A DNA stretch of 64,000 nt from Streptomyces sp. HPF1205 (lineage in GTDB: Bacteria; Actinomycetota; Actinomycetes; Streptomycetales; Streptomycetaceae), in the NCBI RefSeq assembly GCF_020400825.1, contig NZ_JAINVH010000004.1, positions 62,001-126,000 on the forward strand. Direction: 5' to 3'. A model generated the notes under the pieces. It searched no databases. It worked only from the letters and a program-made list of their open reading frames with translations, and was not told the origin of the DNA. The position numbers and the translations under genes were made by a program. Shown here one piece after another: positions 24,805 to 38,875 of this stretch (the stretch's first letter is position 1; each line of letters begins with the position of its first letter).

Positions 24805-25470
24805 TTACCGTGCCTTACCCCGCTGGGCCAGGGGTCCAACCCTCGATTTCAAAGCCGCCCGAAGACAGCCGAGACAACGCGAGCGCAGGGGCCCGAGGCT
24901 GCCCTGTGAGATTCCCAACTCCCTGGAGATTTCCTGGTAAGTGGGGTCGGAACCGGACATCAGGGCCGCGACGACCTGTGGGCAGCGGCCGGGCAGGGCG
25001 CGGACGGCCGCGGCCACGGTCCGGCGCTGGTCGGCGGCGACCACGAGGTCGGCCGTCGCGGAGCCGGGCGGGCCGGCCGGTCCGGTGTCGTCGTCGTAGG
25101 GGCGTACGCCGCTGAGGGCGCGTGCCGCGCGGGCCTCGGCACGCACCGCCCCGGCCACCCAGCGGGCCGGCTCGGCGGGCCGGGCGCCGCCGAGCTCCAG
25201 CAGCCGCAGCCACACGGCCTGTTCGAGGTCGGCGGGGTCGATCCCGGAGCCGGGCGGCGCGTGTGCGGCGGCCTCGGCGGCCAGCAGCGGCCGCAGCGCG
25301 GGGTAGGCAGCGGCGAAGGCGTCGCCCCGCCCGGCGGCCGGGGCGCCGGGCGGGCGCGAGCCCGCCGACGGCGTGCCGGGCGAACGCCGGTCGGACGAGG
25401 TCCGCGGGGTCCGCGGGGTCCGCGGGGGGTGCAGGGTCTGCGAGGTCTGCGAGGTGTGCGAGGTCTGCAT
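24805..25470 (-). CDS. Sigma-70-like factor with repeat-rich N-terminus
   Basis: About 221 residues from ATG 25470. Residues about 1-50 are repeats (QTSHTSQTSQTL, PRTPRTPRT). Residues about 60-130 resemble a short sigma region 2 (PADLEQAVWLRLLELG, RWVAGAVRAEARAAR). The C-terminal QVVAALMSGSDPTYQEISRELGISQGSLGPLRSRCLGCLR is a clear region 4 helix-turn-helix. It should direct RNA polymerase to unknown promoters. No anti-sigma gene is adjacent. The start is uncertain; the frame is open to 25548. Confidence 0.7.
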   Translation of the reverse strand: MQTSHTSQTSQTLHPPRTPRTPRTSSDRRSPGTPSAGSRPPGAPAAGRGDAFAAAYPALRPLLAAEAAAHAPPGSGIDPADLEQAVWLRLLELGGARPAEPARWVAGAVRAEARAARALSGVRPYDDDTGPAGPPGSATADLVVAADQRRTVAAAVRALPGRCPQVVAALMSGSDPTYQEISRELGISQGSLGPLRSRCLGCLRAALKSRVGPLAQRGKAR

Positions 25471-25728
25471 ACCGGCGGCCACGAGACGCCCGCGGCCGGC
25501 GGTTGCGGGCCGGGGGCGGCGTTCACCGGGGTGGGTGGCCCGGTTCACCCCGCCGAGGGGCCGGCCTGGGCACGGCGGTTGTCAACACCGTGTAGCCACC
25601 GGGTGAGCCCGGCGTGCGAGGGGCCGGTATGCGGAAGTATCGTCCTCATGTACGGCCCGGCCCGCCGCGACGGCGCGGCCGGTCCGCGAGCCGTCGACCG
25701 TACGAGACCGGAGGGTCCGTTGTCCCGC

Positions 25729-26400
25729 ATGTCCCGCAGTGTGCTGAAGGCGATTCTGCTGGTCCTGATGCGTGTCCTGTACCACCCCAGGGTCGAGGGC
25801 GTGGAGAACATCCCGGACGAGGGTCCGGTGATCGTGGCGGGCAACCACGTCACCTTCATCGACTCGATGTTCCTGGGGCTGGTGGTGAAGCGGCAGGTGT
25901 TCTTCATCGGCAAGGACGAGTACGTCACCGGCAAGGGGGTCAAGGGCCGGCTGATGGCCTGGTTCTTCACCACCTGCGGCATGATCCCGGTGGACCGCGA
26001 CGGCGGGCACGGCGGCGTGGCGGCCCTGATGACGGGCCGGCGCGTGCTGGAAGAGGGCCGGATCTTCGGCATCTACCCCGAGGGCACCCGCTCCCCCGAC
26101 GGCCGCCTCTACCGCGGCCGTACCGGTATCGCCCGGCTGGCGCTGATGACCGGCGCACCGGTGGTGCCGTTCGCGGTGATCGGTACGGACAAGGTCCAGC
26201 CGGGCGGGCGCGGCCGGCCCCACCTGGCCCCGGTGACCATCCGCTTCGGCTCCCCCCTGACCTTCTCCCGCTACGAGGGCATGGACCGCGACCGCTACGT
26301 CCTGCGGGCGGTGACCGACGAGGTGATGTCCCACGTGATGCGCCTGTCCGGCCAGGAGTACGTGGACGTCTACGCCACCAAGGCCAAGGCCGCCGCCTGA
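25729..26400 (+). CDS. 1-acyl-sn-glycerol-3-phosphate acyltransferase (PlsC family)
   Basis: A 223-residue membrane-associated acyltransferase of phospholipid synthesis. The NHVTFIDS motif (HX4D) is at about 40-47, then GMIPVDRDGG, the glycerol-phosphate motif YPEGTRSPDGRLYRGRTG and VVPFAVIGTDKVQPGG. An N-terminal amphipathic/hydrophobic segment (AILLVLMRVLY) precedes them. The start is ATG 25729, or TTG 25720 nearer to GGAGGG. The frame open to 25261 is not used. Confidence 0.9.
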   Translation: MSRSVLKAILLVLMRVLYHPRVEGVENIPDEGPVIVAGNHVTFIDSMFLGLVVKRQVFFIGKDEYVTGKGVKGRLMAWFFTTCGMIPVDRDGGHGGVAALMTGRRVLEEGRIFGIYPEGTRSPDGRLYRGRTGIARLALMTGAPVVPFAVIGTDKVQPGGRGRPHLAPVTIRFGSPLTFSRYEGMDRDRYVLRAVTDEVMSHVMRLSGQEYVDVYATKAKAAA

Positions 26401-26499
26401 CCCGCCCCGCCGCCCGCCGGCCCCCCGTACCGCTCCGGCGGGAACTGCTCGACCCGACGGGGCGTCAGTTGCGGTAGGGCGTACGGGAAGGGGTCGCGA

Positions 26500-27522
26500 G
26501 TGCGGCGAGCGGTGCGGCGGGCGTTGGTGCGTGGGCTGGGCGCGGGGGTCGTGGCCGGGGCGGTGGTCTCGGCCCTGATGCTGGGCGGGAGCCCGGGCGG
26601 CGGCGCGGGCAGCGGACCGCGCGGTGACACGGCCGCACGTGCCGCCGCGCCACGGGCCGAACCGGCCAAAATGCCCGCCGACGACGAGTCGTGCCGGCCG
26701 CGGGAGAGCTATCGTCCGCCGTCCGTCATGCCGCAGCCCGGCCACATGCCGGCCGGCTCCACGATGGCGGCGATCGTCAAGCGCGGCCGGCTGATCGCGG
26801 GCGTCGACCAGAACTCGTACCTCTTCGGCTACCGCGACCCGCTGACCGGGAACCTGGACGGCTACGAGATCCGCATGCTGCGGCGCATCTCGACGGCGCT
26901 GTTCGGCAGGGACGACCGGATCGAGTTCCGTACGATCAGCTCGAACCAGCGGATCCCGGTGCTCAGCCCGGACCGCAAGGTGAACCCGGACCCGGTGGAC
27001 ATCGTGGTCGACTCGATGACCATCAACTGCGACCGGTGGAAGAGCGTGGCCTTCTCCACGGACTACATGAACGCCGGCCAGAAGGTCCTGGTGCCCAAGT
27101 CGTCCACCGCGAACTCCATCCGGGACCTCGGCGGCAAGAAGGTCTGCGCGGCCGGCGGCACCACCTCGATCGACACCCTGCGCGCGCTGAAGGACCCCGC
27201 GGTGATCCCCTGGCCCGTGAAGGACTGGACGGACTGCCTGATGCTGATGCAGCTCGGCCAGGTCGCCGCGGTCTCCACCGACGACACCATCCTGATCGGC
27301 CTGCACAAGCAGGACCCGAACACCAAGCTGATCGGGCCCCGCTTCACCGACGAGCCGCACGGCGTCGCGATGCAGTCGCAAGCGATCGACTTCGTGCGCT
27401 TCGTCAACGGCGTGCTGGAGCAGATGCGGCAGGACGGCTCGCTGGCCCGCCTCGGCCAGGACTGGCTGGGGCAGGACTACGGTCCCGACTTCGCGCCGCC
27501 CGCCCCGGAGTACCGGGACTGA
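26500..27522 (+). CDS. Extracellular polar-amino-acid-type solute-binding protein
   Basis: A 340-residue family 3 solute-binding protein with an N-terminal membrane anchor or signal (VRGLGAGVVAGAVVSALMLGG). The binding domain includes RGRLIAGVDQNSYLFGYRDPLTGNLDGYEIRMLRRIS, DIVVDSMTINCDRWKSVAFSTDY and LGGKKVCAAGGTTSIDTL. It probably binds glutamate, glutamine or a similar ligand outside the cell. No ABC permease or ATPase is adjacent. The GTG at 26500 follows GGGAAGGGG with 6-bp spacing. Confidence 0.87.
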   Translation: MRRAVRRALVRGLGAGVVAGAVVSALMLGGSPGGGAGSGPRGDTAARAAAPRAEPAKMPADDESCRPRESYRPPSVMPQPGHMPAGSTMAAIVKRGRLIAGVDQNSYLFGYRDPLTGNLDGYEIRMLRRISTALFGRDDRIEFRTISSNQRIPVLSPDRKVNPDPVDIVVDSMTINCDRWKSVAFSTDYMNAGQKVLVPKSSTANSIRDLGGKKVCAAGGTTSIDTLRALKDPAVIPWPVKDWTDCLMLMQLGQVAAVSTDDTILIGLHKQDPNTKLIGPRFTDEPHGVAMQSQAIDFVRFVNGVLEQMRQDGSLARLGQDWLGQDYGPDFAPPAPEYRD

Positions 27523-27634
27523 CCGCAGTACCGGGGCCGACAGGGCGGGGGGCCGACCGGGAGGACGGACGGCCCGGTCCGGGCGCGCCCCACGACCGGG
27601 CCGGGACCGGGGCCGGGGCCGGGGCCCGCTCCGG

Positions 27635-29086
<1,452 letters not shown>

Positions 29087-29115
29087 TCACTCCTCACGGT
29101 TCTTCCACTGCTGAG

Positions 29116-29149
29116 CATAAGTATGCAGTGGACTGCATGAAACGTCAAA
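29116..29149 (-). promoter_or_regulatory. argH promoter with overlapping ARG boxes
   Basis: On the minus strand TTGACG (-35, 29149-29144) is followed 17 bp later by CATACT. Between and over them lie two palindromes: ATGCAGT/ACTGCAT with a 2-bp centre (29124-29139, perfect 7-bp arms) and GCATA/TATGC (29116-29127). These resemble actinobacterial ArgR sites built of TGCAT half-sites, so ArgR from the adjacent argR gene should repress argH when arginine is present. Confidence 0.75.
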
Positions 29150-29232
29150 ACGCCAGGTCGGCGGGTCGGCGAGGGTGCGGAAAACCGCGGACGGCGGTAC
29201 GGCGCGGTGGCGTGCGGTACGGCCGGGGCGGC

Positions 29233-29763
29233 TCAGCCCTCGCCCTGGGCCAGCCGCAGCAGGTGGTCGGCGAGCTTCTGGCCGCCCGCCGGGTCGCGGC
29301 TGATGAGCACCACCGTGTCGTCCCCCGCGATGGTGCCGAGGATGTCGTACACCTCGGCCTGGTCGATGGCGGAGGCGAGGAACTGGGCGGCTCCCGGAGG
29401 GGTGCGGACCACCACGAGGTTGGCCGACGCCTCGGCGGAGATCAGGAGTTCGCCGGCCAGCCGGCGCATCCGCTGCTCCTTGACCGACTCGCCGAGCGGC
29501 GCCTGGGGGGTGCGGAAGCCACCCTCGGAGGGGACGGCGTAGATCAGTTCGCCGTCGTTGGTGCGGATCTTGACGGCGCCGAGTTCGTCGAGGTCCCGGC
29601 TGAGCGTCGCCTGGGTGACGCTCAGCCCGTCGTCGGCGAGCAGCTTGGCGAGCTGGCTCTGCGACCGCACCGGCTGCCGGCCGAGGATGTCCACGATCCT
29701 GCGGTGCCGTGCCGTACGGGTCTGCGGTACGGCATGGCCGCCGTTCGCCTGCGCCTCGCTCAT
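29233..29763 (-). CDS. argR: Arginine repressor
   Basis: A 176-residue ArgR. The N-terminal winged helix reads [47 protein letters not shown] (about 24-70). The C-terminal hexamerisation/arginine domain holds [41 protein letters not shown] with the GTIAGDDT arginine loop. The start MSEAQANGG at 29763 matches the usual actinobacterial N-terminus. A GTG at 29787 overlapping the argD stop is possible. Confidence 0.95.
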   Translation of the reverse strand: MSEAQANGGHAVPQTRTARHRRIVDILGRQPVRSQSQLAKLLADDGLSVTQATLSRDLDELGAVKIRTNDGELIYAVPSEGGFRTPQAPLGESVKEQRMRRLAGELLISAEASANLVVVRTPPGAAQFLASAIDQAEVYDILGTIAGDDTVVLISRDPAGGQKLADHLLRLAQGEG

Positions 29764-29783
29764 CGCCTCGTCTTTCTGCGTCG

Positions 29784-30994
<1,211 letters not shown>

Positions 30995-30998
<4 letters not shown>

Positions 30999-32037
30999 TG
31001 AACTCCCCCTTCTGCTGTGTGTGGTGTCGCGTCCGAGGCCGGTACGGGGACGGCTCGCGGGCCGGCGGCCGATTCCGGCGCCGGGGCCGGGTCCGAGCGC
31101 GGCTCCGATTTCGACGTCGGGTCCGGGTCCGGGTCCGGGACGACCATCGTGCCGATGCCCTCGTCGGTGAAGATCTCCAGCAGGATCGAGTGCTGGACCC
31201 GCCCGTCGATGACGCGGGCGGTGCGTACGCCGCCGCGCACGGCGTGCAGGCAGCCCTCCATCTTGGGGACCATGCCGCTGGACAGCTCCGGCAGCAGCTC
31301 CTCCAGCTCGCTCGCGGTCAGCCGGCTGATCACCTCGTCGCTGTTCGGCCAGTCCTCGTACAGGCCCTCGACGTCGGTGAGGACCATCAGGGTCTCCGCG
31401 CCGAGGGCGGCCGCGAGCGCGGCGGCCGCGGTGTCGGCGTTGACGTTGTAGACGTGGCCGTCGTCGGCGGCCCGGGCGATCGAGGAGACCACCGGGATCC
31501 GGCCGTCGTCGAGGAGCGCCTGGATGGCGCCGGGGTCCACCGCGGTGATCTCGCCCACCCGGCCGATGTCGACCGCCTCGCCGTCGATCCGCGGGTAGTG
31601 CTTGACGGCGCTGATGGTGTGGGCGTCCTCGCCGGTCAGGCCGACCGCGAGCGGGCCGTGCCGGTTGAGCAGGCCGACGAGTTCGCGCTGCACCTGGCCG
31701 GCCAGCACCATGCGGACCACGTCCATGGCCTCGGGCGTGGTGACCCGAAGGCCCGCCTTGAACTCGCTGACCAGTCCGTGCCGGTCGAGCTGGGCGCTGA
31801 TCTGCGGGCCGCCGCCGTGCACGACGACCGGCCGCAGCCCGGCGTGCCGCAGGAAGACCACGTCCTGGGCGAACGCGGCCTTCAGCTCCTCGTCGACCAT
31901 GGCGTTGCCGCCGAACTTGATGACGACGATCTTGCCGTGGTGCCGGGTCAGCCAGGGCAGGGCCTCGATGAGGATGCGGGCCTTGGGCAGGGCGGTGTGC
32001 TTGCGCGGGGGGACCCCCTGCCGGATGTTGGGGGAAC

Positions 32038-32041
<4 letters not shown>
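30995..32041 (-). CDS. argB: Acetylglutamate kinase with extended tail
   Basis: A 348-residue amino-acid kinase that phosphorylates N-acetylglutamate. [44 protein letters not shown] and LTDVEGLY are intact. The usual protein ends near GIGTMVVPD; here about 45 extra Pro/Asp/Ala residues follow, partly coded by a GGGTCC hexamer repeat (31119-31138). The extra N-terminal residues [10 protein letters not shown] are coded by a palindromic mini-element. The ATG overlaps the argJ stop (ATGA). Confidence 0.95.
32006..32037. repeat. Palindromic mini-element inserted in the 5' end of argB
   Basis: CGGGGGGACCCCC, then TGCCGGATG, then TTGGGGGAAC. The G/C runs and central CCGG resemble the pheT and cobT-leader elements. 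It encodes residues 3-12 of ArgB ([10 protein letters not shown]) just after the start codon, replacing what is normally a very short N-terminus. Confidence 0.6.
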
Positions 32042-34290
<2,249 letters not shown>

Positions 34291-34365
34291 CCGCCGCGCA
34301 TATGTGCCCGCCAGGACACCTGGACACGTGGACACCCGGGCACCTGGGGGCCCGCCGGGCGGGCC

Positions 34366-35559
34366 TCAGTGCTTGGTGGCCCGCAGCACGACGAACTTCG
34401 GGGTGGAGGCGACCAGCTCGCAGTCGCCGAACAGGCGGCGCAGCCGGACGTGGTAGCCGAGGTGGCGGTTGCCGACCACCCACAGTTCACCGCCGGGGCG
34501 CAGGGCGGCGCGGGCGGTGGCGAACATGCGGCGGGCGGTGGTGTCGGTGGTGGCCCGGTGGGAGTGGAACGGCGGATTGTTCAGGACGAGGTCGGCGCTC
34601 TGCGGCGGGAGCGCGGTCAGGGCGTCGGCGACCAGGAACTCGGCCTTCGCCGCGGGGCCGGCGTTGGCGCGGAAGGTGGCCTCGGCCGAGGCCACGGCCT
34701 GGTGGGACTCGTCGACGAAAAGGATCTCGCAGGCGGGGGCGGCCAGTGCGGCGGCGGTGCCGACGACGCCGTTGCCGCAGCCGAGGTCCACCACACGCCC
34801 GGCGCCGCGCGGTACGGGCAGGTGCTCCAGCAGGACCCGGGTCCCGATGTCGAGGCGGTCGGCGCAGAAGACGCCCGCGTGGCTGGTGACGGCGCGGCCG
34901 GACATGGGGCCGATGGCGTCCGGGAGGGTGTACCGCAGCGGCCAGGGGCTCGGCTCGCGGGGCAGCGCGGGGTCGGGGTCGCACAGGATCAGCCGCGCCT
35001 TGCGGACGGCGAGGGACGTACGGGTCGGGCCGAGGATCCGCTCGAACAGCCGCAGGGTGGAGGTGTGGATCTCGGTGACCATGCCGGCGCCGACGACCAC
35101 CGTCCCGGCGTGCACGGCCGGGGCCAGCCGCCGCAACTGGTCCTCCAGCAGCGCCAGGCTCTTGGGCACCCGTACCAGCAGGACGTCGATCCGCTCCGGC
35201 GGGGTGTCGCGCGTCGACAGCAGCCGGACCGCGCCGGTCTCCTCGGCCTCCCCGGCCGCCCCAGGCGCGCACCTGCGCAGGTTCTCCGCGGTGGCCCGCT
35301 GACCGAGAAAGGAGTCCGAGATCTGGACGTACGGGGCGTGCGGGGCGCGCGGGGCCGGGTGGCGCGCGGCCAGCGCCGTCGTGAGCGCCCCCCACCGGTC
35401 GCCGAGCACCACCACCTGGCCGGACAGGTCGGTCCCGGTCCGCGCGAGGTGCCGCAGGACGTAGTCGTCGGCGGCGTCCCAGGCCCGCAGCTGCTCCCGC
35501 GGCGCCGCCGGGTACCGGGTCAGGTCGAGGTCGCCCCACGGCGAGCTGAATCGATGCAT
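34366..35559 (-). CDS. RlmG/RsmC-like guanine-N2 rRNA methyltransferase
   Basis: A 397-residue class I methyltransferase with a degenerate N-terminal half and a catalytic C-terminal half. Motif I is RVVDLGCGNGVVGTAAAL and the catalytic NPPF motif is in LVLNNPPFHSHRATTD, the signature of N2-guanine rRNA methylation (RlmG/RsmC). The two-domain layout and length match RlmG. The ATG at 35559 is 65 bp from the divergent LysR gene. Confidence 0.85.
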   Translation of the reverse strand: MHRFSSPWGDLDLTRYPAAPREQLRAWDAADDYVLRHLARTGTDLSGQVVVLGDRWGALTTALAARHPAPRAPHAPYVQISDSFLGQRATAENLRRCAPGAAGEAEETGAVRLLSTRDTPPERIDVLLVRVPKSLALLEDQLRRLAPAVHAGTVVVGAGMVTEIHTSTLRLFERILGPTRTSLAVRKARLILCDPDPALPREPSPWPLRYTLPDAIGPMSGRAVTSHAGVFCADRLDIGTRVLLEHLPVPRGAGRVVDLGCGNGVVGTAAALAAPACEILFVDESHQAVASAEATFRANAGPAAKAEFLVADALTALPPQSADLVLNNPPFHSHRATTDTTARRMFATARAALRPGGELWVVGNRHLGYHVRLRRLFGDCELVASTPKFVVLRATKH

Positions 35560-35623
35560 CGTGGGGCTCAGGCTAACCGCTGCGGCCTGGCCATGCGTCA
35601 TCCGAATCCCTACGATCCCGCTC

Positions 35624-36568
35624 ATGACCGAACCGCATGACTTCCCCGCCTCCTGGCTGCGGGTCTTCACCGAGGTGGCCCGCCTGGGGTCCTTCACCGC
35701 CGCCGGGCGGGCGCTGGGCTACACCCAGTCCGCGGTGTCCCGGCAGATCTCGGCGCTGGAGGGCGAGGCGGGGGTGCCGCTGTTCGACCGCCTGGCGCGC
35801 GGGGTGCGGCTGACCGAGGCGGGCGGCACCCTCCTCCCGCACGCCGAGGCCGTGCTGGGGCGGCTCGCCGCGGCCCGCCGCGACCTGGCCGCGCTGCGGG
35901 ACCTGACGGCGGGGCGGGTCCGGGTCGGGGGGTTCGCCACCGCGCAGGTGTCGCTGCTGCCGCGCGCCGTCACCGCGTACCGCTCCCGCCACCCGAACGT
36001 GGCGCTCCGCGTCGAGGAGGGGCTGACCGGCCGCCTCGTGGCCCGGCTGCTGGCCGGGCACCTCGACGTCGCGGTGGTGTCGACCACCGGCTCGGCGCCG
36101 TTCGACGGCCTCGACCTCGTGCCGCTCCTCACCGACCACATGGTCGTCGCCCTCCCGGCCTGCCACCCGCTGGCCGGCCGGGACGCGATCGGCCTGGCCG
36201 AACTCGCCGACGAGGAGTGGCTCGCGGGCAGCGCGCGACCCGCGGACACGCTGATGTCGCACTGCCTGCGGATGGGGTTCCGCCCCCGGATCAGCCTGGT
36301 CGTGTCCGACTGGCTGGCCAAGCAGGGCTTCGTCGCGCAGGGACTCGGGATCACCCTCGTCCCCTCGCTGGCGGTCGCGGCCGTGCGCCCGGACCTCGCC
36401 CTCGTCCCCCTCCTGCCCGACCAGGTCCCGGTCCGCCAGGTCTACGCGGCCACCTGCCGCGATCTGCACCGCACGGCGGCGACCGAGGAGTTCCTCGCGG
36501 TCCTGCGGGAAACGGCGGCCGCCGCCGCGGCGCAGGCGGCACGGGCCCCCGTGGGCGAACCCGCGTGA
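35624..36568 (+). CDS. LysR-family transcriptional regulator
   Basis: A 314-residue LTTR. The N-terminal winged helix reads LRVFTEVARLGSFTAAGRALGYTQSAVSRQISALEGEAGVPLFDR (about 10-55), followed by a dimer helix and a substrate-binding domain. TACGAT lies 7 bp before the ATG and no ribosome site is seen, so the transcript may be leaderless. Divergence from the methyltransferase gene is typical but need not mean it is the target. Confidence 0.9.
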   Translation: MTEPHDFPASWLRVFTEVARLGSFTAAGRALGYTQSAVSRQISALEGEAGVPLFDRLARGVRLTEAGGTLLPHAEAVLGRLAAARRDLAALRDLTAGRVRVGGFATAQVSLLPRAVTAYRSRHPNVALRVEEGLTGRLVARLLAGHLDVAVVSTTGSAPFDGLDLVPLLTDHMVVALPACHPLAGRDAIGLAELADEEWLAGSARPADTLMSHCLRMGFRPRISLVVSDWLAKQGFVAQGLGITLVPSLAVAAVRPDLALVPLLPDQVPVRQVYAATCRDLHRTAATEEFLAVLRETAAAAAAQAARAPVGEPA

Positions 36569-36663
36569 GCCGCGCGCCGGTCCGCGCGAGCCGTACGTGA
36601 GGCGCGTGCCTCGTGAGCCGCGGGCGCGGGTCCCGTGTCGCGGCGGGGCGTGCCCTCACCCGA

Positions 36664-38138
36664 TCATCCGAGGTTCCATTGCTGGTTGCTGCCGCCGTTG
36701 CAGGTCCACAGTTCGACGAGGGCGCCGTCGGCGGTGGATCCTCCGGTCACGTCCAGGCAGAGTCCTGACTGCGCCCCGGTGATGGTGCCGTTGGAGTTGA
36801 ACTGCCACTGCTGATTGCTCTGGCCGGTGCAGGGCCAGATGATCACCTTGGTGCCGGGGCCGGTGCCCTGCCCGCTGGCGTCCAGGCAGTCCGTCGTGCC
36901 GTTGTTGGTCACGGTCAGCTGGTTCGAGGACGTGCGGGTCCAGGTCTGGTTCGCCTGGCCGTTGCAGCCCCAGATCTGCATCTGCGTGCCACCGGTGGTG
37001 CTCCCGTACGGGTCGTCCAGGCACTTGCCCGCGCCATCCGCGTGCAGGGCCCCTGTGCTGGTGCCGCCGCCGCTGCCGGGTGCGTATCCGGCGGCGTTGA
37101 TGTTGGCCTGAACGGCGTTCTCGGTGGCGTCGGAGGGGTAGCCCGCCGTCATCGCGCCCTCGTAGAAGGTGCCGGCGCCGCCGTCGCTGTTGTCGCCGCC
37201 GATGCCCAGCAGGATCGCGCCTTCCTTGTGCATCGGGTTGTAACCGGCCGGGCGCGGTCCGCTGTAGAAGGTGGACAGGCTCCCTGACTGGGCGTCGCCG
37301 CCGCGGATCGCCCACTGGTTCGACCCGCCCTTGACCATCGCGGTGGTGAACCGGTGGTTGATCGTCGGGTCGCCGGAATTCCGGCTGTTCACGTTGGAAC
37401 CGGAGAACAGGCCGTTCTCCAGGTCGGCCATGATCCACGGTCCGTTGCCGGCGCCGGTGTCCCAGTAGGAGGCGTTGCCGAAGTAGATGGCCTCCATGGT
37501 GCCGTTGCCGTCGTCGTTGTTGCTGGTCTCGGCGTTGCCGTAGTCGAAGCAGCACCCGTTGTCGTAATGGGTGCCGTCGACGATGTCGTATTCATGCCCT
37601 CGGGACTGTCCCCGGTGGCGACGCCGCTGGTGCTGTCGTCGCGGTACCCGATGCCGGTCGACGTGTAGACACCGTAGGCCTCGTGTCCACCGATGGTGAT
37701 GGGCGCGGCGGTGGCATTGGCGGGGCTGTCAGGGGTGTGCACGTACCCGCCGGCGGGCGCCGGAGTCAGGTTGTTGCCCCGCCCGGACTGGTCGTAGATC
37801 ACCGTGATCACACAGCTCGTGCCCGCGCAGAACGAGTCCTGCGCGGCGGCGTCGGCGACCCCGCCCGCGGAGAGCGGACCGATGTTCGTGGTCGCCCCGT
37901 CCGAGGAACGCCGCACCTGGTACAGCGGACCGCCGTACGACGCGTACAGCGCGCGCGTCGTCGAGTGCGCCGCCACACACGGCGTGCCACCGGCCGCGTA
38001 GATGTCGCACGGCCCCTGCGACGCGGCGTGCGCCGCACCGGTCGAGGCCGCGGTGCCGACGAACGCGCCGAGGACGAGCACCATCCCGGCTCCGAGGCTT
38101 CCGAGTCTGCGTCGACCGCCCCATGCGCTTGCCTTCAT
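36664..38138 (-). pseudogene. Frameshifted GH54 alpha-L-arabinofuranosidase with ricin-type lectin domain
   Basis: The start MKASAWGGRRR at 38138 (GGGAG upstream) opens a Sec signal peptide (cut near AHA-AS), then a GH54 domain (GPCDIYAAGGTPCVAAHSTTRALY, VIYDQSGRGNNL). The frame shifts near 37591 after SPEG-M. The other frame continues at once with YDIVDGTHYDNGCCFDYGNAE, ADLENGLFSG (nucleophile Glu) and GIGGDNSDGGAGTFYEG (acid/base Asp). A ricin-B/CBM13 domain with QxW repeats ends at 36664. One base is missing. All catalytic residues survive, so the event is recent or an assembly error. Confidence 0.85.
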
Positions 38139-38172
38139 GCCTTCTCCCAGCTCCGCGTTGAGCACGACTGAC

Positions 38173-38186
38173 TGTGAGCGCTAACA
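38173..38186. promoter_or_regulatory. LacI-family-type operator before the GH54 gene
   Basis: TGTGAGCGCTAACA, a nearly palindromic box with the GAGCGCT core, 35 bp upstream of the GH54 start. It differs from the perfect CebR boxes in its outer bases, so a different sugar-responsive LacI regulator is likely. The rest of 38187-38786 shows no gene I can support. Confidence 0.6.
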
Positions 38187-38786
38187 TCAAGCCTCTCTCG
38201 ATACCTCTACAGTAAAGAAGCTCGACAGTTTCGACAGATGGTGACGCTCCCTCATCCCCCGGCGCCCTGTCAAGGAGGGCGACGACCCGCGCCTGCTCCG
38301 CGCGCTTCGCCTCGCCGCCGAACCCGCGCTCGGCGCGGTCAGCCTCGCGGGAGACCGGGCCGGGAGCCCGACGCGACGCCGCGGGGGAAAATGTCTACGC
38401 GGTCACGGGCCGCGCGGACGGCCCTCGCGACGCTTCCCGAGACCGCGCATCGCGCGCGGACACCGGACGATCGAGAAACAAAACTCCTAACATGCGCGAC
38501 AGCTTTCTCGGCCAGGACGCCCTCCCGCAGACGCACCTGGACCGCACCTCGGGCCCGGGCGGCACCGCGCGACCCGGCCGATGGCGCCCTCCGCCCCAGC
38601 GGCTGCGACACCGCCTCCTACCTGCGCGAATACGGCCGGGACGCCACACGGCCGCCGGCCGCGCTCCGCATCACGTGATCGATCCCGACGCAACAGTGAA
38701 CGACGCCGACCGCTGCCGCCGCCCCGGTCCTCGGGGCGCGGCGCCCGGTTCGCAGGCTTGACCGGTATCGCGAACCCGCACCAGGA

Positions 38787-38800
38787 TGGGAGCGCTCCCA
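38787..38800. promoter_or_regulatory. Perfect CebR box before the GH-A glycosidase
   Basis: TGGGAGCGCTCCCA, identical to the established binding site of CebR, the LacI-family repressor of cellulose use in Streptomyces (released by cello-oligosaccharides). It lies 75 bp before the start codon at 38876. Confidence 0.9.
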
Positions 38801-38875
38801 TAGCTTTTTCGAGTCCGATCCGGCGTCGCCCCATCGGCCTGGAGGCCGGGTGTCGCGCCAGAAACGAGGTTTGGC

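Noticed and set aside
25261..25728. N-terminal extension of the PlsC acyltransferase frame
   Set aside because: The family begins at about MSRSVLK. The extension overlaps the sigma-like gene and its repeats on the other strand.
38238..38678. 146-codon frame between the GH54 and GH-A genes
   Set aside because: Arg/Pro/Thr composition without a domain or ribosome site, lying in a promoter region with operators.
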